From: Terriglobia bacterium
GTDB lineage: Bacteria; Acidobacteriota; Terriglobia; 20CM-2-55-15
DNA: 41,411 bases
Direction of reading: 5' to 3'
Assembly (NCBI GenBank): GCA_036496425.1
Contig: DASXLG010000231.1
Coordinates: 1-41,411, forward strand
The notes under the pieces were generated by a model. It was not told the origin of the DNA. It was given only the letters and a program-made list of their open reading frames with translations, and did not search any database. Of this stretch, positions 15,194 to 23,824 are shown in pieces. Numbering within the stretch: position 1 is the stretch's first letter; each line of letters begins with the position of its first letter. Position numbers and translations under genes: made by a program.

Positions 15194-15242
15194 GGGGACA
15201 GACTCCAAATTCAATGACCGTCAGAATTCGGAGTCTGTCCCC
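15194..15242. repeat. REP-like hairpin GGGGACAGACTCC / GGAGTCTGTCCCC
   Basis: GGGGACAGACTCCAAATT at 15194-15211 is mirrored by GAATTCGGAGTCTGTCCCC at 15224-15242 with one mismatch. Hairpins of this GGGGACAG type are widespread in environmental bacteria and are often linked to REP-associated tyrosine transposases; no transposase gene is visible nearby. Confidence 0.75.
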
Positions 15243-15247
15243 TAATT

Positions 15248-15470
15248 TTAGACAGTGAGCTTTTGAACGTCGCCCATCAGCTTCGCGATCTTGTCGCTCG
15301 TCCAGGACGGGTCAGTGAATTCCATTCCGATGAATGGATGCTGCAGCCATTCCATGAAAAAGTCATTGTTGGCTGGTTCTGCCTCGATACACTCAACCCG
15401 ATACCGACACGAAGATCCTGCTCCACAAACTCCGAATGGATTTGCCGGCTCAACCGCCCCCGCGCATCAC
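15248..15470 (-). pseudogene. Decayed reading frame, family not recognised
   Basis: In one minus frame the stretch ending at TAA 15248-15250 reads RYRVECIEAEPANNDFFMEW, then LQHPFIGMEFTDPSWTSDKI and AKLMGDVQKLTV. Its composition looks like real protein, but the frame closes upstream without a start codon. The neighbouring frame continues the sense (GRLSRQIHSEFVEQDLRVG), which suggests a one- or two-base frameshift around 15410-15420. I do not recognise the family. Confidence 0.3.
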
Positions 15471-15840
15471 CGCCAACCCCGCGGCTGCCTCGCCTTTACT
15501 TGCATCGACTCGATGACCTTGCCCCATGGTTTTGTAGTGAAGACCTACGCCTAACGTTTACTGAATCGAAAGCACTTACGTGGCTATTTCCCCTTGAACT
15601 GCGCTGGGGATGTCTTGTCTTGGAGATCTATTAAAAGTCCGAGCCTGAGAGGCCGAGATTTTATCGTGAGGCTGCCGATCATCAGCCGTCATTTTAGTCT
15701 TCCCGCGGATAAACGCAATGAAGGGCAAGGTCAATGCGTTCCCCTTTTGGGGGAATGCCTTCCCCCAGCCTTCGGAACCTGGGCGGGAAATCTCTCGACG
15801 TCACCGCAATTCGATTCGAGTACCATTGCGCGAGCAATCC

Positions 15841-15846
15841 AGGAGG
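15841..15846 (+). promoter_or_regulatory. Strong ribosome binding site of the esterase gene
   Basis: AGGAGG, five bases before ATG 15852. It fixes the start of the secreted esterase within a longer open frame that begins at 15594. Confidence 0.85.
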
Positions 15847-15851
15847 CGTAC

Positions 15852-17326
15852 ATGGTTCGAATATCGAAGTTCTGGGTACTTCTTGTTCTCCTGTCATCCG
15901 TCCAACTCGTTCACGCGCAGGCGCGGGACACGATCGCGATCATGCGGACGCGGTACAACACGTTCAAGACTCAGGCCAAGCCGGCAGGTGACACCAAGGC
16001 AAAGTTCGACGCGCTCGACGCAGACATTGCTCGCGCCGCGCGGCTTGGCCGGACGGGAGAATTGCGGCGGCTATACACCCAGGGCATTGCGCTCGCGCAG
16101 AACAGGCCGTGGAATGCCGACGTCGAATTTGCCTCATCGCTGGCACTGAAGACAGAACACACGTTCGTCGATCCGGCTGCGCCGGCCCCGTTCCGGCTCG
16201 CCCAGATTTATACGCCGTCTCTGGAACTCAGCGAGCCTCTTTCGATGCGCGTGACGCTGCAAAAACCCGGAGCAACGGCGAGAAACTGAAGGACGCCGGT
16301 ACGTTCACGAATCTGAGCCGGGACTTGATCGATAGTCCTTTCCGGTTCAATGTCGACTTCTCCGGAATCGAAGGCCGGGCGGTTGTCCGCGCGGAACTGC
16401 TCGAGAACGGACGCTCTCTCGGCGCCACGACGCTGACCATGGAAGTTCACAAAGGACTCCACGACCGTTTGAGCCGGCTTGATGCGAAGAACGCCGACGT
16501 TCAATATCCCGTGGCCACCATCGCCAGCGTGGATCGCGGTGACATCGCGGCCGGCACTTTCGATTATGAGAAGGAAATGGGGCTTGCGGAATCCGCCATG
16601 GCCGCCGTCAAGTCTGCCAGGGATCCGTTCGCCGGAAAGACCGGCGATTTCAAGCGGCACTATTTCTTCGAAGAGGCCGGCGAGGTGATGCCCTATCACG
16701 TCTATGTTCCGTCCTCTTATACGGGTGATCGCGCCTATCCGCTGATCATCGCGCTGCACGGGAACGGACTGACCGAGGATTACTTTTTCACCGGGCTTGG
16801 CGCCAACGGGATTCAGAAACTTGCCGAAGAGCGCGGTTACATCATTGCCGCGCCCCTCGGCTATCGCGTCGACGGCGGTTATGGCTATAACAACGGCTCG
16901 CGGCCGGCGGAGGATCTTCCCAAGCTCCAGCTCAGCGAGAAGGACGTGATGCACGTCCTCGACCTGATGAAAAAAGATTACAAGATCGATGACAGCCGCA
17001 TTTACATCGGCGGCCATTCGATGGGTGGTTCGGGCTCATGGTATCTCGGTCCGAAGTACTCGCAGATCTGGGCAGGCATGGCGATGTTTGCCGGCGGAGT
17101 CACGCCGGAATCGGCGCCCCAGGTGAAGAACATTCCGCAGTTCGTCGTGCATGGCGATGCCGACACGACCGCTCCTATCGAGCGTTCCCGCACCATGGTC
17201 GCCGAACTGAAACGGCTCGGGGTGGAGCATCAATACGTGGAAGTGCCCGGAGGAACGCACGGCGGCGCTGTCGCGCCAAACCTGAAAGGCATGTTCGACT
17301 TCTTCGACGTACATAAGAGGAAGTAG
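15852..17326 (+). pseudogene. Secreted alpha/beta-hydrolase esterase, frameshifted
   Basis: The first part, from ATG 15852, encodes a signal peptide (MVRISKFWVLLVLLSSVQLV, then HAQA) and an N-terminal helical/beta region down to LSMRVTLQKPG, then stops at TGA 16287-16289. The rest continues in the -1 frame (SNGEKLKDAGTFTNLSRDLI) to 17326 and holds the catalytic domain: PLIIALHGNG oxyanion region, nucleophile elbow GGHSMGGSGS, acid HGDADTTAP and PGGTHGGAV with the catalytic His. The fold resembles the COG4099/PHB-depolymerase-like esterases. The break lies at about 16258-16285, next to AAAAACCC, and is explained by loss of one base. It may be a true mutation or a sequence error; all catalytic residues remain. 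Confidence 0.78.
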
Positions 17327-17395
17327 CTGCGTCGCGCCGGGGGAATTCTCCCGATCCTGGTACCACGATGTTGAAATCGCTTAACGTTCATGCAG

Positions 17396-17421
17396 AATCC
17401 GGTCAGCGTCAGCGGATTTCC
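17396..17421. repeat. Imperfect palindrome, REP-like copy A
   Basis: AATCCGGT at the left and CGGATTTCC at the right around a GTCAGCG-type centre. It matches copy B at 17673-17701 at about 22 of 26 positions and overlaps the stop of the decayed DUF4252-like fragment. Confidence 0.65.
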
Positions 17422-17600
17422 GCTCCGCCTTCCATCTTCGGAATTCCAAAATGTCCAGCAAGGTGCATCAGATCCAGCGGACTGATTGAGCCAGACACCG
17501 AAACGAAAGCGACCTGATCGGCTCAGGTGATAAGTAAGGCAATGTTGCGGATTGTGAGGTGGTCGAGGTGGATCCAGAGGTCGGTTTCGCCGGGATATCC
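17409..17600 (-). pseudogene. Decayed C terminus of a DUF4252-like protein
   Basis: Read on the minus strand the fragment gives TDLWIHLDHLTIRNIALLIT, a TGA stop, then ADQVAFVSVSGSISPLDLMH and LAGHFGIPKMEGGAEIR before TGA at 17409-17411. The order (a KI-L-LLV-like strand, VTFVSVSG, SPLDL, LAGHFGIP) fits the C-terminal end of DUF4252 proteins, small secreted proteins of unknown role. The internal stop and missing upstream part mark it as a remnant. Confidence 0.38.
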
Positions 17601-17672
17601 GTATTCACGACGACCTCGCGAATATGAAATACGCAGCAACAGTCAGACGTACTACTGGACAATTGGTTTGAT

Positions 17673-17701
17673 GGAAATCCGGTGACAGTCACCGGATTTC
17701 C
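17673..17701. repeat. Perfect 29-base palindrome, REP-like copy B
   Basis: GGAAATCCGGTGAC at 17673-17686 is mirrored exactly by GTCACCGGATTTCC at 17688-17701 around a single A. Such GGTGACxGTCACC palindromes resemble REP elements; no transposase is present in the window. Confidence 0.85.
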
Positions 17702-17722
17702 AGGTAATCTCGCCCATACCCG

Positions 17723-19057
17723 ATGATGAAACGCTTATGGATGTTGACCGCTTGCATGGCGATGATTCCGGCGGCGCTCTCTGCTCAAACGCCGCCTCGC
17801 CGCGCTCCGGCCTACAATACGGTGGAAGGCCAACCGATCGAAAGCCGCAGACCAAACAATCCTAACGAGGTCCCCGCCCTCCCGGGCCAGACTCACGCGC
17901 CTTATCACCGGACCGCGCCCTTCAACGTGACAGTGCTGCTCGACAATATGCACGTGCCCTACAGCCTCGGATTTCTGCCCGACGGAAATATCCTTCTGGT
18001 CTTGAGGCTGCCGGGCGAAATGCGCATTCTCGACAAGGCGGGCAAACTCTCCGCGCCGCTGAATGGCTTGTCGGCGTTGACCACGGCCAAGGATTTCGGT
18101 CTTCTCGACCTTGCCCTCGATCCGGATTTCGGCACCAATCACCGGATATTTTTCACCACCTTCGATTATCTCCCGGTAACGCCCGGCGGCTCTCCGGAGA
18201 CCGACAGCAACACCAATGTCGCAAGCGCGCGGCTTGATGAAGCGAACCTCGCCCTTACAGACGTCAAGGTCATCTTCCATTCCAAGCCCTACCTCCCGTC
18301 TACCAGGCTCGGGGGCAAGACCGGCGGGCGCCTCGCAATCGCGCGCGATGGGACACTCTTCGTGTCATTCGGAGACCGCGACGATGACGATGTGCCATGG
18401 GATGTGGCACAAAAGCTGGACAATGACCTTGGCAAGATCATTCACATCACCGCTGATGGCGCGCCCGCGCCCGGCAATCCCTTTGTCGGCGAGCCAGAAG
18501 CACTACCTGAAATCTGGGCGTACGGCTTGCGCAACCCCGAAGGACTGACGTTCGATCCGAAAACGGGAGAACTGTGGAGTAGCGACATCGGTCCGGAAGG
18601 CGGCGACGAAATCAATATCATCAAGAGAGGCGCGAATTACGGCTGGCCCGTGATTACTTATGGAATCGAGTATACCCGAGCCGCCTATCCCATCGGCGAC
18701 AACGGCATCAGGGTCGGCAACGGTTACACGCGCAAAGACGGGATGGAGCAGCCGGTCTATTACTGGGACCCGTCCTTCACGCCGTCAGGACTCACTTTCT
18801 ACCAGGGAGACCTGTTTCCACAGTGGAAGAATAGCCTGTTGAGCGGCGCCTTGAGCGGGCAGACCCTCGACCGTCTGGAAATCCGTGGCGAAAAGGTCGC
18901 CAACGAGGAAGCCTTGCTGACGGATATGAATACCCGCATCCGCGACGTACGGGTCGGACCAGACGGCGCGGTTTATGTGCTCACCGATAGCGGCACCGGC
19001 AATCCCAATCCCAACACGCCCTGGACGAGCAAGCTGCTCAAGCTCACGCCGAAATAG
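17723..19057 (+). CDS. PQQ-type glucose/sorbosone dehydrogenase-like beta-propeller
   Basis: The 444-residue secreted protein starts MMKRLWMLTACMAMIPAALS with cleavage near AQT. The rest is a six-bladed propeller of the soluble aldose dehydrogenase (YliI/GSDH) family: VPYSLGFLPDGNILLVLRLPG, FGLLDLALDPDFGTNHRIF, GGRLAIARDGTLFVSFGD, EIWAYGLRNPEGLTFDP, SDIGPEGGDEINII, GANYGWPVITYGIEY. These proteins oxidise sugars with PQQ in the periplasm. One oddity: the catalytic His that precedes GGRL in characterised members (H-x-GGRL) is Lys here (GGKTGGRL), so oxidation of sugars by the standard mechanism is doubtful. No PQQ synthesis gene is in view. The leader contains palindrome copy B. Confidence 0.85.
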   Translation: MMKRLWMLTACMAMIPAALSAQTPPRRAPAYNTVEGQPIESRRPNNPNEVPALPGQTHAPYHRTAPFNVTVLLDNMHVPYSLGFLPDGNILLVLRLPGEMRILDKAGKLSAPLNGLSALTTAKDFGLLDLALDPDFGTNHRIFFTTFDYLPVTPGGSPETDSNTNVASARLDEANLALTDVKVIFHSKPYLPSTRLGGKTGGRLAIARDGTLFVSFGDRDDDDVPWDVAQKLDNDLGKIIHITADGAPAPGNPFVGEPEALPEIWAYGLRNPEGLTFDPKTGELWSSDIGPEGGDEINIIKRGANYGWPVITYGIEYTRAAYPIGDNGIRVGNGYTRKDGMEQPVYYWDPSFTPSGLTFYQGDLFPQWKNSLLSGALSGQTLDRLEIRGEKVANEEALLTDMNTRIRDVRVGPDGAVYVLTDSGTGNPNPNTPWTSKLLKLTPK

Positions 19058-19283
19058 GCGGCCAGCCACCATAATCCTCACGTTCCAGTCAGTTCAGGGT
19101 ATCGGTGTCCTGAAAATGCTTAATCTTCATGGAATGAATGACCGGTCAAAAAACGCATTGTGGACCGTTGTCCATCTGACAGCGGTATAACCCGCAGATA
19201 GCTCCCGCCCGCCTCTGGTATTTGCACCCGACACCGATCCTCCCCTACAAACATCAAGCCTGCCCACCGGTTTTTCAAAGCCT

Positions 19284-22037
19284 TCAGTCGTAGTGGAGCG
19301 CCACCATCGGATCCACCCGGGAGGCGCGGCGAGCCGGAAGGTACGCCGCAATGGCGGAAACGGCAATGATGGTAAGGCCGGCAAGGCTGATGGTCAGACT
19401 GTCGTTGGGGCCGAGGCCGTAAAGCAGAGACGAGATGAAGCGGCCCGCGCCCCACGATGCCGCGAGTCCGATCAGCACGCCGATGGCAACCAGAGAGAGC
19501 GATTCACGCATGACCATGTACACCACAGAGGATCGTTCCTGGCCAAGGGCAATGCGGATGCCGATTTCGTTCGCGCGTGAAGTGACGTTATACGACATCA
19601 GGCCGAAAAGCCCGATGGATGCAATCACCAGCGACAGGGTCCCGAACAGCGTGTAAGCCCGGGCGAACAGTCTCTCCTGTTCAAAGAGGCCGTCCATTTC
19701 CTCCATTTGTGTCGACATTTTCGTGACGGCCAGATTCGGATCGACCTCTCGGACCGCGTCCCGAATCACCGGGGCGAAGCCGGACGGATCCAAAGCCGTC
19801 CTCACCTCAAAGCTTGCCGGTCCGAGTTGGTTTTGCCATGCCGGAACATAGATCGTCGGAGGCGACGTGCCGCGGACATTATCGTATTTCGCGTCCCGGA
19901 CGACACCGACAATCTCCAGCAGCGTCTTCGTTTCAGGCGAGTAGCCGCAGCGCTTGCCGATCGGGCCTTCATTCGGAAAGAATTTGCGCGCCGCCGCCTC
20001 ATTGAAGATTGCGACTTTCGGAGCAGTAGCCGCATCGCCTGATGTAAACATCCGGCCAGCAAGGAGGGGTATTCCGACAACATCGAAAAAGTTTTCGTCC
20101 ACCTCCAGGTGATGGATCGCACTCTGTGGTCCCTCCGGATACGAGCGGCCTTCCACGAAAATGTCGTCTGATATCTGGCCGCCCGTAAGCAATGCGATAT
20201 CGGAGAATGTCGCCGCACGTACGCCGGGAACCCCCTGCAGTCTCTCCAGGATTTCTCGATACCTCGATGCAATCTTCGCATCATCGTAACGATTCAGCCG
20301 CGGATCGACTTCAAACAAGACGATGTTGTTCGGATTAAACCCGACGTCGGCCTGGCGAAGGTTCCGGAGGGTCTGCATAAACAAGCCCGCGCCAATCAGC
20401 AGAATTAACGAGATCGCCACCTGAGCAACCAGGAGTGATTTACTGAGAAGTCCATTGGACCGCACGATGGTGCGGCTGTTTTCTTTAAGAGCGGCCCCGG
20501 ACCGGTCCGCTGTGGTGCGGAATGCGGGCATCACTCCAAACAGCACGCCGGCAGCAAACGCGAGCACAAATACGAACAGAAAAAACCGCCAATCGAGCGG
20601 CGCCTCAGCGGCAGGCCCCGGTAGTAGTTGTTTGCCCCAGTACGCGGCGAACATGCCGAGAACGGCCCCCATCGATGCCAGCAATACGCTTTCAGTCAGC
20701 ACCTGGCGAATAAGGCGTATCCGGGTCGCGCCGATCGACAATCGGATGGAGATTTCCTTTTGCCGTGCGGCGGCCCGGGACAGTAACAGATTCGCGACAT
20801 TGGCGCATACGATCAGAAGCACAAGGACGACAACAACCGACAGGATGCCGGCCTGGCGAAGCGCAGTCGAATACACGTCATAGGTGCCGTGGCTCGCGGA
20901 ACTGATCCGCAGGTGCGGGACATCGAGTCGATTACGATTTCGGGATGTCTCCCGTTGTTCAGGAGTCAGAGACTCGATGTAGGCATTCAAATGCGCATGC
21001 GTCGTATTCTCGAAAACCGTTTCGAGATTCGCCTGAACTTGTTGCGCGGTTGTTCCCGGCTTCAATCTTCCGACAATCTGGAGCCACCAGTTCGTACCCT
21101 GGCTCAGGAACGGGCGGCCCGGAATGGCGGGACTCACCTGGGCGGTCATCGCCAGAGGGAACGAAACATCCGGCGCGTGATTGACGGCATATTGGATACC
21201 CGTAAAGTCCGGCGCGATGACACCGACGATGGTCACCGGAACATTGGCGGCCGTGACGATCTTACCGACGATCTTCGGATCTCCGCCGAAACGGCGTTTC
21301 CAGTATCCAGCGCTGATCACTGCGGCAGCCTGGGCATCCGGCCGGTCGTCGTCTGCGGTCAGTGTCCTGCCCGCCACTGCCTTTACGCCAAGAACGCGAA
21401 AGTAATTTCCGGACACAATAAAGGCGGAAGCAATTTCTCCCTGTCCATCGGCAACGACGTTCACGCTGCCCATCGGGGAGAATGCGATCACGTCCACTAA
21501 CGTTTGATTATTCGCTTGGAACTGCTGGTACATGGGATACGGGAAGGTGGTGCCGGCATCCTCTTCGCCGTCTTTGGCATAACCGTACTCGCCGCGGCTC
21601 GTCAGCGCGTCATTCTTTCCGATCCACCGGAATCGCACCAGCTCGTCCGGTTTATTCACCGGAACCTTTTGCAGTAACAGACCATTGATCCCGCTGAAAA
21701 TGGCGGCATTCGCGCCGATGCCGAGCGCAAGGATGATGACGGCAACGATGGTGAAGCCGGGATTCCGGCTCAACATCCGCAGACCAAAGCGCACATCCTG
21801 GAGCAGCGATTCGACGGCGTTCCCGGCCCAGACATCGCGGGTATTCTCCGCCACCAGATCTACGCTCCCGAGTTCCCTCAGCGCATTCGTGCGTGCCGCT
21901 TCCGGTGATTCGCCGGCCGCGATCCGCCGTTGGGTCTCCATCGCGAGATGCGACCGAATTTCCTCATCCAGATCTGCGTGCAACTGCCGGCGGCCGAAGA
22001 GATCCAACCATTTCAGACGTAAACGTTGCCAGTCCAC
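19284..22037 (-). CDS. ADOP-type orphan ABC permease (MacB/FtsX family)
   Basis: A 917-residue member of the acidobacterial duplicated orphan permease family. The N terminus (about 1-80) is the soluble helical start typical of these proteins (LDEEIRSHLAMETQRRIAAGESPEAARTNALRELG, here in pieces). Then come membrane segment 1 (FTIVAVIILALGIGANAAIFSGI) and a periplasmic MacB-like domain. A three-helix FtsX unit (SVVVVLVLLIVCANVANLLL, and on) follows, then a second periplasmic domain and a last FtsX unit, ending in RRASRVDPMVALHYD. No ATPase gene accompanies it, as usual for the family; substrate unknown. The GTG start at 22037 has AGGAGG upstream. It lies 12 bases after padR. Confidence 0.93.
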   Translation of the reverse strand: MDWQRLRLKWLDLFGRRQLHADLDEEIRSHLAMETQRRIAAGESPEAARTNALRELGSVDLVAENTRDVWAGNAVESLLQDVRFGLRMLSRNPGFTIVAVIILALGIGANAAIFSGINGLLLQKVPVNKPDELVRFRWIGKNDALTSRGEYGYAKDGEEDAGTTFPYPMYQQFQANNQTLVDVIAFSPMGSVNVVADGQGEIASAFIVSGNYFRVLGVKAVAGRTLTADDDRPDAQAAAVISAGYWKRRFGGDPKIVGKIVTAANVPVTIVGVIAPDFTGIQYAVNHAPDVSFPLAMTAQVSPAIPGRPFLSQGTNWWLQIVGRLKPGTTAQQVQANLETVFENTTHAHLNAYIESLTPEQRETSRNRNRLDVPHLRISSASHGTYDVYSTALRQAGILSVVVVLVLLIVCANVANLLLSRAAARQKEISIRLSIGATRIRLIRQVLTESVLLASMGAVLGMFAAYWGKQLLPGPAAEAPLDWRFFLFVFVLAFAAGVLFGVMPAFRTTADRSGAALKENSRTIVRSNGLLSKSLLVAQVAISLILLIGAGLFMQTLRNLRQADVGFNPNNIVLFEVDPRLNRYDDAKIASRYREILERLQGVPGVRAATFSDIALLTGGQISDDIFVEGRSYPEGPQSAIHHLEVDENFFDVVGIPLLAGRMFTSGDAATAPKVAIFNEAAARKFFPNEGPIGKRCGYSPETKTLLEIVGVVRDAKYDNVRGTSPPTIYVPAWQNQLGPASFEVRTALDPSGFAPVIRDAVREVDPNLAVTKMSTQMEEMDGLFEQERLFARAYTLFGTLSLVIASIGLFGLMSYNVTSRANEIGIRIALGQERSSVVYMVMRESLSLVAIGVLIGLAASWGAGRFISSLLYGLGPNDSLTISLAGLTIIAVSAIAAYLPARRASRVDPMVALHYD

Positions 22038-22049
22038 TGCCTGCCTCCT

Positions 22050-22391
22050 TTAGCCCGGCGTGCGCACCAGAGAAACAGCCTTTACCAGGAGGTCCCACTT
22101 CGATTCCTCCTGCGACAGATACTTCCGCCCCGCAGCCGTCAGCCGGTAGTACTTGGCCCGTTGATTGTTCCCGGATGTCTTCCACTCCGAGGCCAGCAGC
22201 CCTTGCCGTTCGAGCCGGTGAAGCGCCGGATACAAAGAGCCGGCTTCAATGGTGAGCAGTTCTCCGGATCGGGTCCGGATCGCCTGCCCGACGCCGTGTC
22301 CGTGCTCGGGACCCCGCTGGAGCGTCTGGAGAATCAGCATGTCGAGCGTGCCTTGCAGGAGGGCGGCCTTTTGCGTTTTACGGGAAGCCAT
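22050..22391 (-). CDS. PadR-family transcriptional repressor
   Basis: A 113-residue regulator from ATG 22391 (MASRKTQKAALLQGTLDMLI). The PadR winged helix is plain: LILQTLQRGPEHGHGVGQAI, then EAGSLYPALHRLERQGLLAS, and AKYYRLTAAGRKYL; a short C-terminal helix for dimerisation follows. It is cotranscribed with the ADOP permease, the standard arrangement, and probably represses the pair in response to an unknown ligand. The open frame reaches 22460, but the added 23 residues are not family-like and would be translated across the operator. No Shine-Dalgarno precedes ATG 22391. Confidence 0.92.
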   Translation of the reverse strand: MASRKTQKAALLQGTLDMLILQTLQRGPEHGHGVGQAIRTRSGELLTIEAGSLYPALHRLERQGLLASEWKTSGNNQRAKYYRLTAAGRKYLSQEESKWDLLVKAVSLVRTPG

Positions 22392-22428
22392 AGAACGTCT
22401 AGTACCACGCAGGCCTATAGACTGTCTA
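22391..22428 (-). promoter_or_regulatory. Twin PadR operator candidates TAGACxGTCTA
   Basis: Two 11-base dyads: TAGACTGTCTA at 22418-22428 (perfect) and TAGAACGTCTA at 22391-22401 (one base pair off), centres 27 bases apart. The second touches the padR start codon. TAGAC/GTCTA dyads before PadR-ADOP operons are expected binding sites for the repressor. The close position suggests a very short or absent leader. Confidence 0.6.
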
Positions 22429-22550
22429 GGACTTTTTGAATTCAGGCCCCGCATAAACATTCGGTGCGAGGCGATATCGCTTGAGCTCGCCAGCGCGGCT
22501 TGGGGCGTCGTTCCTGACTTATTCGAGGTTTGTTATCGAGGGCCTAAAGC

Positions 22551-22592
22551 AAAAAAGGGAGAGTGGTGATAGGTTCACCATTCTCCCTTTTT
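22551..22592 (-). terminator. Intrinsic terminator after metK
   Basis: The near-perfect hairpin AAAAAGGGAGAATGGTGAA (minus sense) pairs with TCACCACTCTCCC followed by TTTTTT, 15 bases after the metK stop. A-rich and T-rich flanks on both sides mean it could also act on plus-strand transcripts. Confidence 0.88.
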
Positions 22593-22606
22593 GCCTTTTT
22601 TTGCCT

Positions 22607-23755
22607 TTATAGGCCGGCCTGTGACTTGAGCTTGGCAGCCTTGTCCGTCTTTTCCCAGCTGAACTCGGGTTCATTCCGGCCGAAGTGGCCGTAGCTGGCG
22701 GTCTTGCGATAGATCGGCTTGCGCAGATCCAAAGACTCGATGATGCCGCGCGGCGTGAGCTGGAAGTTTTCGCGGATCAGCTCCGCAATCTTATCCTGAT
22801 CGATTTTGCCGGTGTCGAAGGTATCCACGCTGACCGATACCGGATCCGCTACGCCGATAGCGTATGCCAGCTGGATCTCCGCGCGATCGGCGAGACCGGC
22901 CGCCACGACGTTCTTGGCGATGTATCGGGCCATATAACAGGCAGAGCGGTCCACCTTCGTCGGATCCTTACCCGAGAATGCGCCGCCGCCATGCCGGCCC
23001 ATGCCGCCGTAGCTGTCGACGATGATTTTTCGTCCGGTCAAACCGCAGTCGCCCTGGGGTCCGCCGACGACAAACCGTCCGGTCGGATTGATGTGATATT
23101 TCGTTTTGGCATCCAACAGAGCTGTGGGCAGTGTCGGTTTGATGATGTGTTCGAGGATCTCTTCCCGGATCTGGGCGTTCGAGGCTTCGGGTGAATGTTG
23201 CGTCGAGATCACGACCGTGTCGATTCGAATCGGTTTGTCCCCGTCATATTCCACGGAAACCTGCGATTTGCCGTCCGGCCGCAGGAAGTTCGGCACGTTG
23301 GCCCGCCGCGCATCCGCCAGACGCTTCGTCAGTTTGTGCGCCAGCAGAATCGGCAGCGGCATGAGCTCCGGGCTTTCGTTCGTTGCGTAACCAAACATCA
23401 ACCCCTGATCTCCGGCGCCGCCCGTGTCCACACCCATCGCAATATCCGGCGATTGGGTATCGACCGAGCACATCACGGCGCACGTTTTAAAGTCAAAACC
23501 GTACTCGGCATTGGTATAACCGATACTTTCGACGGTCTTTCGAACAATGGAAGCGTAGTCGATCACGGACTTGGTCGTGATCTCCCCAGCCACCAGAGCC
23601 AGTCCTGTCGTCACCAGCGTTTCGCAGGCGACACGGCCCATCGGGTCCTGGGACATGACGTAGTCCAGAATGGAATCGGAAATCTGATCGGCAACCTTGT
23701 CCGGATGGCCTTCGGTCACGGATTCCGACGTAAATAAGTGCCGGCCTTTAATCAC
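22607..23755 (-). CDS. metK: S-adenosylmethionine synthetase
   Basis: Makes S-adenosylmethionine from methionine and ATP in the cytoplasm. The 382-residue length is normal and the signatures are complete: [18 protein letters not shown] at the N terminus, [14 protein letters not shown], the [20 protein letters not shown] segment and the glycine-rich [17 protein letters not shown] loop. The GTG start at 23755 has an excellent site, AGGAGGAAGG, about eight bases upstream. The 69 bases between xerD and metK hold no SAM riboswitch that I can recognise. The gene ends the murJ-xerD-metK run, closed by an intrinsic terminator. Confidence 0.97.
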   Translation of the reverse strand: MIKGRHLFTSESVTEGHPDKVADQISDSILDYVMSQDPMGRVACETLVTTGLALVAGEITTKSVIDYASIVRKTVESIGYTNAEYGFDFKTCAVMCSVDTQSPDIAMGVDTGGAGDQGLMFGYATNESPELMPLPILLAHKLTKRLADARRANVPNFLRPDGKSQVSVEYDGDKPIRIDTVVISTQHSPEASNAQIREEILEHIIKPTLPTALLDAKTKYHINPTGRFVVGGPQGDCGLTGRKIIVDSYGGMGRHGGGAFSGKDPTKVDRSACYMARYIAKNVVAAGLADRAEIQLAYAIGVADPVSVSVDTFDTGKIDQDKIAELIRENFQLTPRGIIESLDLRKPIYRKTASYGHFGRNEPEFSWEKTDKAAKLKSQAGL

Positions 23756-23824
23756 TGCCCTTCCTCCTCTACTCTCTTACTGCCCCTGTGCGGGGCCTTC
23801 GCAGCCGCAAATCATACCCCAACT

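Larger units (their letters stand above)
15040..15851. other. Gene-poor, apparently decayed stretch
   Basis: More than 800 bases with no intact gene. It holds a REP-like hairpin at 15194-15242, a decayed minus-strand reading frame at about 15248-15470, and a short hairpin GGGGGAATGCCTTCCCCC at 15749-15766 without a T-tract. Toward the right end is AGGAGG at 15841-15846, the ribosome site of the esterase gene. Base composition looks more A+T-rich near 14.4-15.1 kb than in the core genes. Confidence 0.6.
17327..17722. other. Intergenic region with REP-like palindromes and gene remnant
   Basis: 396 bases between the esterase and the beta-propeller gene. It holds two copies of one palindromic motif (17396-17421 and 17673-17701) bracketing a decayed minus-strand fragment. 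I see no intact gene. The 3' palindrome ends 21 bases before the ATG of the downstream gene, so it lies in its leader. Confidence 0.6.

Noticed and set aside
15549-15555. GCCTAAC as half of an integron attC site near toxin-antitoxin genes
   Set aside because: No partner GTTRRRY core at a suitable distance and no integrase; a seven-base match is expected by chance.
16258-16275. Programmed -1 frameshift in the esterase
   Set aside because: A-AAA-CCC is not a canonical slippery heptamer (the A-site codon could not re-pair), and no downstream stimulatory structure is evident. An indel is simpler.
23756-23824. SAM riboswitch before metK
   Set aside because: The 69-base spacer is too short for the common classes and shows no matching helices; only a strong ribosome site is visible.
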